Assembly (NCBI GenBank): GCA_001825565.1
Contig: MHXM01000099.1
Span: forward strand, 1 to 21,296
Reading direction: 5' to 3'
Length of the DNA: 21,296 nucleotides
Origin: Desulfuromonadaceae bacterium GWC2_58_13
GTDB taxonomy: Bacteria; Desulfobacterota; Desulfuromonadia; Desulfuromonadales; Trichloromonadaceae
The translations under genes were made by a program, and so were the position numbers. Below are positions 15,126-21,296 of this stretch, in pieces (within the stretch, counting starts at the first letter, position 1; each line of letters begins with the position of its first letter). The notes beneath the pieces were generated by a model, which saw only the letters and a list, made by a program, of their open reading frames with translations, was not told the origin of the DNA and did not search any database.

Positions 15126-15869
15126 ATGTCGCTGCTGTCCGCCATCCAAATCGAGCTGACCGGCCTCTTTGATCTGCTCTTTCCGCCCGTCTGCCCCCTG
15201 TGTCGCCAAGAACTTGCCGAACGCTCCCCTCGCGCGCTATGTCCCACCTGTCTCGGGCAGCTGCACCCCTTACCGTCACCCCGCTGTCCGCGCTGTGCGC
15301 TCCCCTTTGCCACCGAAGGAGGCGTCGATCATCTTTGCGAAACCTGTCTGCGCCAGCCCCCGGCCTTTACTCGCGTGGTTGCCCTTGGCGTCTATGAGGG
15401 TCTGCTGCGGGAAAGCGTGCATCGTTTCAAATTTCAGAACCGTATCAATCTGGACCGACCCTTGGCCCGGCTGCTGGCCGAAAATCTGGAACAGGCAAAC
15501 CCGCCTTGTCGTCCCGACCTGATCCTGCCCGTGCCTCTCCATTCCCAGCGTCTGCGCCAGCGCGGCTATAACCAGTCGCTGCTTTTGGCGGAGCAGCTGG
15601 AAAAATGCTGGCGAATCCCGGTCCTGCCCCGGCTGCTGGTCCGCACCCGTCCCACCCCGCCCCAACAGGGGTTGAGCGTGGCCGTCCGCCAACAGAACCT
15701 GCGTGGCGCGTTCACCCTGGCCACTCCATTGCAGGGGGAAACCGTTCTCCTCATCGACGACGTCATGACCACCGGCGCCACCGTCCGCGAATGCGCTCAG
15801 GTGCTTCAATCCGGCGGCGCCGGAGAAGTCGTGGTGGCCGTCATCGGCCGGGCGCTGCGGCATCGGTGA
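15126..15869 (+). CDS. ComF-family phosphoribosyltransferase-like protein
   Basis: This 247-residue protein has the ComF layout. N-terminal zinc-ribbon cysteine pairs (Cys23/26, Cys39/42, Cys54/57, Cys71/74) are followed by a type I phosphoribosyltransferase fold with its PRPP-binding motif LLIDDVMTTGAT (about 208-219). ComF proteins (also called GntX or YhgH) take part in DNA uptake in naturally competent bacteria; elsewhere the role is unclear. I start at ATG 15126, with GAGG four bases upstream. A TTG at 15075 in the same frame would add 17 residues encoded by the terminator hairpin and is unlikely. The CNSC-type N-terminal metal site and the HSQRLRQRGYNQS stretch are family hallmarks. Nothing else here suggests a competence locus. 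Confidence 0.88.
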   Translation: MSLLSAIQIELTGLFDLLFPPVCPLCRQELAERSPRALCPTCLGQLHPLPSPRCPRCALPFATEGGVDHLCETCLRQPPAFTRVVALGVYEGLLRESVHRFKFQNRINLDRPLARLLAENLEQANPPCRPDLILPVPLHSQRLRQRGYNQSLLLAEQLEKCWRIPVLPRLLVRTRPTPPQQGLSVAVRQQNLRGAFTLATPLQGETVLLIDDVMTTGATVRECAQVLQSGGAGEVVVAVIGRALRHR

Positions 15870-15915
15870 AGATCGCCCCTTGCCCCGCCGGCCGGGGCGT
15901 GTTATCTATCCCTTC

Positions 15916-17016
15916 ATGAGCGATATCCGCTATTACATCACCGGCCACGGGCTGGGTCACGCCAGCCGTTCCTGCCAGATCATCAACACCCTGCGCCGCC
16001 GCCATCCGGAGATTTCCATCGAGGTCGTCTCGACGGCCGCCCTTTGGTTTTTCCGGGGATTTCTCGATCCGTCGGTGTCGGTGCGTCCCCTGGCCCTGGA
16101 TTTCGGCGTACTGCAACAGGACAGCCTGGTCATGCGCGAGGAGGAGACCCTGCGGACTTACCGGGCCTTTTTCCCGGAGCGGCAACGGCTGGTTGCGGCC
16201 GAGGCCGCGTCGCTGCGATCAGAGGGCGTGCGGCTGGTGGCGGCGGATATTCCGGCGGCCGCCTTCGCCGCCGCCGAAAGGGCGGGAGTCTGGTCGGTGG
16301 GGATTTCCAATTTCACCTGGGACTGGATCTACGCCGGGCTGGCCGAACGCCATCCCGGTTACGACGACGTGCTGGCTTCGCTGGAGGACGACTACCGACG
16401 GACCGATCGGCTGCTGCGCCTCCCCTTCCACGCCCCCGAGTCGGTCATCCGCACCATCGAGGACCAGCCGCTGGTGGCGCGGGTCAGCACCTTTGACAAA
16501 GGGGAACTCCGGGGGCAAATGGGAATTCCCCTTGACCGCCGGGTGGGATTGATCTCCTTCGGCGGCTTCGGTCTCAAAGAATTCGACCCGACCCCTCTGG
16601 GCCGACTGACCGACTGGGTCTTTCTGACCGAAACCGCCTTGCCCGGGGCACCGGGAAATCTGCGCCCGATCCCGTCCGGCCGCTTTTTCTATCCGGATCT
16701 GGTCAAAGCCGCCGACGTGGTCATCAGCAAACCCGGCTACGGCATCGTCTCCGAATGCCTGGCCAACGATACCGCCTGTCTCTACACCGGGCGCGGCGAT
16801 TTCCGCGAGCAGGCCCTTCTCGTCGCTGGGCTGCACCGCTACGGCCGGGCCCGGGAGATCAGTAACGCCGAGTTGCGCGGCGGAAAATGGCGGGATGCCC
16901 TTGAGCTCCTGCTCCAGCAGTCTCGGCCCACCGAAACCCTGGCCGGAAACGGCGACGAGGTCATCGCCAACCGGCTGGCTCAGTTGGTTCGCGGCAGCGG
17001 GGAGGCGACTCCATGA
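15916..17016 (+). CDS. GT-B-fold glycosyltransferase resembling the N-terminal domain of plant L-arabinokinase
   Basis: This protein is 366 residues from ATG 15916. A TTG at 15880 would add 12 non-family residues, and no start has a clear ribosome binding site. It begins at once with YYITGHGLGHASRS, the glycine/histidine loop of MurG/YjiC-type GT-B enzymes. A late segment, SKPGYGIVSECLA, matches the nucleotide-sugar binding face of that fold. The whole protein aligns by eye with the N-terminal, non-kinase half of Arabidopsis arabinokinase ARA1, including the NFTWDWIYA and LLRLPFHAP stretches. A sugar-nucleotide-dependent transferase or a regulatory sugar-binding protein is likely, but donor and acceptor are unknown. 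It overlaps the next gene by four bases (ATGA), so it is coupled to the DNA glycosylase gene. Confidence 0.75.
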   Translation: MSDIRYYITGHGLGHASRSCQIINTLRRRHPEISIEVVSTAALWFFRGFLDPSVSVRPLALDFGVLQQDSLVMREEETLRTYRAFFPERQRLVAAEAASLRSEGVRLVAADIPAAAFAAAERAGVWSVGISNFTWDWIYAGLAERHPGYDDVLASLEDDYRRTDRLLRLPFHAPESVIRTIEDQPLVARVSTFDKGELRGQMGIPLDRRVGLISFGGFGLKEFDPTPLGRLTDWVFLTETALPGAPGNLRPIPSGRFFYPDLVKAADVVISKPGYGIVSECLANDTACLYTGRGDFREQALLVAGLHRYGRAREISNAELRGGKWRDALELLLQQSRPTETLAGNGDEVIANRLAQLVRGSGEATP

Positions 17017-17672
17017 AGACATCCAGTCTAGAGCAAGTGTTCGAACGTTTATTGGATCATTTCGGCCCGCTGCACTGGTGGCCGGCCGACACCCCCTTCG
17101 AAGTGGTGATCGGGGCGATTCTCACCCAGAACACCGCCTGGACCAACGTGGAAAAGGCCATCGTCAACCTGCGCCTGCATGATGGCCTGACCCCGGACGC
17201 ATTGCGCGCGGCCCCCCGGAAACGGCTCGAAGACTGGATTCGCCCGGCCGGATTTTTTCGCCAGAAAGCCGAGCGGTTGCAGCTCTTCACCGAGCACCTG
17301 TTCGCCCGCCACGGCGGCGATCTGCGCCGGATGCTCGCCGGGCCGCTCGCCGAGGTACGAGAGGAACTCCTCGCTCTTAAAGGAATCGGCCCGGAAACCG
17401 CCGATTCGATCCTTCTTTATGCCGGCGGCCGCCCCTCCTTCGTGGTCGACGCCTATACCCGCCGCCTGTTCGGCCGCCTGCAACTGCTCGACGCCGACGC
17501 CCCCTACGAGCACATCCGCGCCTTTTTCATGGACCGGCTCCCCGCCGACAGCGACCTTTTCAACGAGTATCATGCCCTGATCGTAGAACACTGCAAAAGG
17601 CTCTGCCGCAAGCAGCGGCCTCTTTGCCCGGAATGCTGCCTGCTCGATCTCTGTCCTTTTGCCAAGGGTTGA
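17013..17672 (+). CDS. Endonuclease III-superfamily DNA glycosylase, MagIII-like (COG2231 type) with an iron-sulfur motif
   Basis: This 219-residue helix-hairpin-helix glycosylase probably removes alkylated bases such as 3-methyladenine. HWWP (21-24), FEVVIGAILTQNT and IRPAGFFRQKAERL match my memory of Helicobacter pylori MagIII, including its substrate-pocket Trp-Trp-Pro. The hairpin is LKGIGPETADS, with Glu128 where endonuclease III has its Schiff-base lysine, and the catalytic aspartate is Asp146 (VVDAYTRR), 18 residues on, as in MagIII. A monofunctional glycosylase without lyase activity is therefore expected. Unlike MagIII, a [4Fe-4S] motif ends the protein: Cys198-x6-Cys205-x2-Cys208-x5-Cys214. 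The start has a strong GGGGAGG site and overlaps the glycosyltransferase stop. Confidence 0.88.
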   Translation: MKTSSLEQVFERLLDHFGPLHWWPADTPFEVVIGAILTQNTAWTNVEKAIVNLRLHDGLTPDALRAAPRKRLEDWIRPAGFFRQKAERLQLFTEHLFARHGGDLRRMLAGPLAEVREELLALKGIGPETADSILLYAGGRPSFVVDAYTRRLFGRLQLLDADAPYEHIRAFFMDRLPADSDLFNEYHALIVEHCKRLCRKQRPLCPECCLLDLCPFAKG

Positions 17673-17764
17673 AGGATTCCTGTTGGCAACGGAGCAGCAG
17701 GAGGTAAACTTGAAGGCGTTTATTCATTCGCGGCACTAACCTTGTTCACCACGGAGTAGATGAC

Positions 17765-19393
17765 ATGTCCATGCTCAGCGAACAGATCTCCGGCGTCTTT
17801 CCCCGCGCCGACGACATCCCCGACGCCCATCGTCTCCCCTCATTCATCGAACAGACCGAATACCTGATCAACGGCGAGTTCCGCCATTGGCAAGGCCCGA
17901 TGGGCGAGACGTTTTCCCCGGTCCGCCTGCACACCGCCGAAGGACTGGTCCCGGTCCGCCTCGGCCGCTATCCCCTGCTGTCCGAGGCCGAGGCATTGAC
18001 CGCTCTCGATGCCGCGGTGACCGCCTACAACCATGGCCGTGGGCGCTGGCCGACCATGTCGGTGGCCGGACGCATCGGCCATGTCGAAGAATTCCTGCGT
18101 CGTTTCAAAGCCTGCCGCGCCGAGGTGGTCAAGTTGCTGATGTGGGAGGTGGGCAAGAGCCTGGCCGATTCGGAAAAGGAATTCGACCGCACTGCCATTT
18201 ACATCGAGGACACCGTCGAGGCCCTCAAGGATCTCGACCGCGTCTCGTCGCGGCTCGACATCCGCGAAGGAATTATCGGCCAGATCCGCCGGGGGCCCTT
18301 GGGCGTGGCATTGTGCATGGGCCCCTTCAACTATCCCCTCAATGAAACCTTCACCACCCTGATTCCGGCGCTGATCATGGGCAACACGGTCGTGTTCAAG
18401 CCGCCGCGCCTCGGGATTCTGCTCTATCGCCCGCTGCTAACGGCCTTTCGCGACGCTTTCCCGCCGGGCGTGGTCAACACCGTATTCGGCGAAGGGCGCA
18501 AGGTGGTCGGCCCGCTGATGGCCACCGGCCAAATCGACGTGCTGGCCTTCATCGGATCGAGCCAGGCCGCCGATGCGCTTAAAAAACAGCACCCGGCCCC
18601 CCATCGTCTGCGCTGCGTGCTCGGCATGGGAGCGAAGAACCCCGCCATCGTGCTGGCGGACGCCGATCTCGATCTGGCGGTCCGGGAATGCATCCTCGGT
18701 TCGCTCTCCTTCAACGGCCAGCGTTGCACCGCGATCAAGATTATTTTCGTCCATAAGACCATCGCGGAAAGGTTTCTTGAACGGTTGTCCGCCGCCAGCG
18801 CGGCCCTCAAATATGGCATGCCGTGGGAACCAGGGGTTTTCATCACCCCGCTGCCCGAGGGGGGCAAACCCGAGTATCTGGGCAAACTGGTGGAAGACGC
18901 CCGCAATCGGGGCGCCCGGGTCGTCAATCCGGACGGTGGCACCATCAACGGCAGCTTCTTTTATCCGGCCCTGGTTTACCCGGTCGCTCCCGGCATGCGT
19001 CTGTATGACGAAGAACAGTTCGGACCGGTGGTGCCGGTGGTGCCCTTCGACGACATCGAAACGCCGATTCGCTACGTGGTCGAATCGAACTTCGGCCAGC
19101 AGCTGAGTATTTTCAGCAGCAGTTCCGACGCCACCGCCGCCCTGATCGATCCGCTGGTCAACCAGGTTTGCCGGGTCAACCTCAACAGCCAGTGCCAGCG
19201 CGGACCGGACACCTTCCCCTTCACCGGGCGCAAGGGTTCGGCCGAGGGAACCTTGTCGGTTTCCGACGCCCTGCGGGTCTTTTCCATCCGGACCCTGGTG
19301 GCGGCGAAAAACGTGGAACAGAACAAGGAACTGATCCGGGAGATCACTCGCGAGCGCAAATCGAATTTTCTTTCCACCGATTTCATCCTTTAA
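17765..19393 (+). CDS. GapN-like aldehyde dehydrogenase (probable non-phosphorylating glyceraldehyde-3-phosphate dehydrogenase)
   Basis: This 542-residue aldehyde dehydrogenase has its nucleophile at Cys321 in NGQRCTAIK, the form typical of GapN, and an oxyanion asparagine in MGPFNYPLN. The C-terminal QRGPDTFPFTG also matches GapN, which oxidises glyceraldehyde 3-phosphate to 3-phosphoglycerate with NADP+ and bypasses phosphoglycerate kinase. The usual general-base glutamate of ELGGK, 34 residues before the cysteine, is replaced: the region reads LGMGAKNP, and that position is Gly287. The protein is longer than typical GapN (about 475-500), with an N-terminal extension of about 30 residues. 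The start has a GGAG site. It precedes nhaA by 35 bases. The fold is sure; the substrate is likely but not proven. Confidence 0.82.
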   Translation: MSMLSEQISGVFPRADDIPDAHRLPSFIEQTEYLINGEFRHWQGPMGETFSPVRLHTAEGLVPVRLGRYPLLSEAEALTALDAAVTAYNHGRGRWPTMSVAGRIGHVEEFLRRFKACRAEVVKLLMWEVGKSLADSEKEFDRTAIYIEDTVEALKDLDRVSSRLDIREGIIGQIRRGPLGVALCMGPFNYPLNETFTTLIPALIMGNTVVFKPPRLGILLYRPLLTAFRDAFPPGVVNTVFGEGRKVVGPLMATGQIDVLAFIGSSQAADALKKQHPAPHRLRCVLGMGAKNPAIVLADADLDLAVRECILGSLSFNGQRCTAIKIIFVHKTIAERFLERLSAASAALKYGMPWEPGVFITPLPEGGKPEYLGKLVEDARNRGARVVNPDGGTINGSFFYPALVYPVAPGMRLYDEEQFGPVVPVVPFDDIETPIRYVVESNFGQQLSIFSSSSDATAALIDPLVNQVCRVNLNSQCQRGPDTFPFTGRKGSAEGTLSVSDALRVFSIRTLVAAKNVEQNKELIREITRERKSNFLSTDFIL

Positions 19394-19428
19394 ACCGAAA
19401 CGATAGATTCGCTGCAAGGACGTGACCC

Positions 19429-20742
<1,314 letters not shown>

Positions 20743-20771
20743 AAAACGCCCCCGAGGCACAGGATCGGCAC

Positions 20772-20787
20772 GTGCCACCGATGGCAC
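20772..20787. promoter_or_regulatory. GTGCCA-N4-TGGCAC inverted repeat
   Basis: A perfect 6-bp inverted repeat (GTGCCA 20772-20777, TGGCAC 20782-20787) sits 30 bases after the nhaA stop. It could be a binding site for a dimeric regulator or a small mRNA-end hairpin; no T-run follows. The TGGCACA word recurs at 20883-20889, in the cluster nearer the promoter. Confidence 0.35.
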
Positions 20788-20854
20788 ACACAGGCAACAG
20801 CCTGGAATATTTAGATTATTCCCAAAAACTGGGCCTCTCGACCCAAGCATGCGC

Positions 20855-20890
20855 CACAATGACACAATGGCTTGTGCTCATATGGCACAA
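20855..20890. promoter_or_regulatory. Cluster of CACAA/TTGTG half-sites, candidate activator binding region
   Basis: Four copies of one pentamer lie in 36 bases: CACAA at 20855-20859 and 20863-20867, TTGTG at 20872-20876, and CACAA at 20886-20890. They form a direct repeat with an 8-base period and two inverted pairs, the best being TTGTGC-N7-GCACAA (20872-20890). The centre is about 150 bases upstream of the predicted start from the sigma-54-type promoter, the usual distance for an enhancer-binding protein. The protein that binds is not known. Confidence 0.5.
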
Positions 20891-20987
20891 CGCCACCCGA
20901 AATACCTTCCTCGAAACCCGCATTTTCACCGGAAAACCACGATACAATTCTCCTAAGTTATTGATTTCTCTTGCTGCAAATTTTTTT

Positions 20988-21000
20988 AATCTAATAATTA
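20988..21000 (+). promoter_or_regulatory. IHF-like site
   Basis: AATCTAATAATTA matches the IHF consensus WATCAANNNNTTR except for one base. It lies between the upstream half-site cluster and the sigma-54-type promoter, where a DNA bend would bring an activator to the polymerase. The stretch is AT-rich, so a chance match is quite possible. Confidence 0.3.
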
Positions 21001-21005
21001 ATTCC

Positions 21006-21022
21006 CTGGCAAGCCTTTTGCT
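21006..21022 (+). promoter_or_regulatory. Sigma-54 (RpoN) type promoter upstream of the ribbon-helix-helix gene
   Basis: CTGGCAAGCCTTTTGCT matches 15 of the 17 positions of YTGGCACGRNNNTTGCW. The invariant GG (21008-21009) and GC (21020-21021) are separated by the required 10 bases. Transcription would start near 21033, leaving an untranslated leader of about 70 bases before the ATG at 21104. Sigma-54 promoters need an ATP-using enhancer-binding protein, which fits the repeats at 20855-20890. Confidence 0.7.
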
Positions 21023-21103
21023 ACATGTATACACACAACGGGATGACACACTCCCCAATGTGGACATCAATCAATTTGAACTAATAAATAAGGAGAACTA
21101 ATC

Positions 21104-21271
21104 ATGGGAAAAAACGTAAAAAATCCAAAAAAATGCATCGTTTCATGCCGTGTTAACGACAGCGAGATGGAAGCCCTGAGCAAACTGGCCCAGGAAGCCG
21201 GCACCAACATCTCGGAACTGCTGCGCCAGAGCATCTTCCTGCTCGAACAGGATTTTCGCGCCAGCGCCTAA
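21104..21271 (+). CDS. Small ribbon-helix-helix (CopG/Arc-type) protein
   Basis: This 55-residue protein has a basic, lysine-rich N-terminus followed by a pattern that fits a ribbon-helix-helix DNA-binding fold. A short beta strand (CIVSCRVND, about 11-19) leads to helix 1 (EMEALSKLAQEAG, about 21-33) and helix 2 starting at NISELLRQSI. Such proteins bind DNA as dimers and often repress their own promoters or act as antitoxins. No toxin gene is seen, although only 25 bases remain in the window after the stop. The ATG has a good AAGGAGAA site. It is the only gene here placed behind a sigma-54-type promoter. The target is unknown. Confidence 0.75.
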   Translation: MGKNVKNPKKCIVSCRVNDSEMEALSKLAQEAGTNISELLRQSIFLLEQDFRASA

Positions 21272-21296
21272 GTTTTATCGCCATGCGGGCAGGCAC

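Larger units (their letters stand above)
20743..21103. promoter_or_regulatory. 361-base non-coding region between nhaA and the ribbon-helix-helix gene
   Basis: No gene here is supportable. The left half is moderately GC-rich and holds two clusters of short inverted repeats: GTGCCA/TGGCAC at 20772-20787, and CACAA/TTGTG sites at 20855-20890. From about 20935 the sequence turns strongly AT-rich, unlike the rest of the window. It contains an IHF-like site (20988-21000), a sigma-54-type promoter (21006-21022) and an AAGGAGAA ribosome binding site before the ATG at 21104. I see no clear intrinsic terminator for nhaA. Confidence 0.7.

Noticed and set aside
20781..21101. A plus-strand frame of about 106 codons (ATG at 20781) between nhaA and the ribbon-helix-helix gene
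   Set aside because: It has no ribosome binding site, would run through the sigma-54-type promoter and the AT-rich leader, and shows no recognisable domain. It ends next to the real start by chance.

Overview
The window looks like ordinary chromosome from a GC-rich Gram-negative bacterium, most likely in the Desulfuromonadales/Geobacterales (Desulfuromonas/Geobacter-type) group. The reasons are the order rng-rplU-rpmA-obgE-proB-proA-nadD-rsfS-rlmH-dksA-like-lapB-like-gpmI, a B12-type radical SAM protein fused to a DUF2344 domain beside rng, and a sigma-54-type promoter near the right edge. The lineage is an inference from family and synteny memory; no search was run. No rRNA, tRNA, CRISPR array, transposase or phage gene is visible.

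Layout. Bases 72-1534 hold two minus-strand genes: a beta-class carbonic anhydrase and a YcdX-type PHP phosphatase. From about 1.7 kb to the right edge every gene is on the plus strand. A large radical SAM fusion protein is followed by ribonuclease G. A near-consensus sigma-70 promoter (5804-5832) then drives rplU-rpmA, which ends at a strong intrinsic terminator (6491-6527). Next come obgE, proB and proA, and a double-palindrome intergenic repeat that contains the proA stop codon. After it come nadD, rsfS and rlmH, a DksA/TraR-type zinc-finger protein, a LapA-LapB-like membrane TPR/rubredoxin protein, and gpmI with its own terminator (15082-15115). The last part holds a comF-like phosphoribosyltransferase, a glycosyltransferase resembling the N-terminal half of plant arabinokinase, a MagIII-like DNA glycosylase with an iron-sulfur motif, a GapN-like aldehyde dehydrogenase and nhaA. 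A 361-bp AT-rich regulatory region then leads into a 55-residue ribbon-helix-helix protein.

How the genes fit together. Much of the left and centre concerns the large ribosomal subunit: L21, L27, ObgE, RsfS and RlmH all act in or on the 50S, and RNase G processes rRNA. The radical SAM fusion of unknown function heads this block. Proline synthesis (proB-proA), NAD synthesis (nadD), glycolysis (gpmI, GapN-like), envelope homeostasis (LapAB-like) and sodium/proton exchange (nhaA) fill the rest. Short gaps and 4-base stop/start overlaps (rsfS/rlmH, lapAB-like/gpmI, glycosyltransferase/glycosylase) point to translational coupling.

Most of the window is conserved housekeeping DNA. The parts most worth a second look are the sigma-54-type promoter with its clustered CACAA half-sites upstream of the small ribbon-helix-helix gene, the uncharacterised radical SAM fusion, the LapA-LapB fusion, the arabinokinase-like glycosyltransferase, and the GapN-like protein with glycine at the usual catalytic glutamate.
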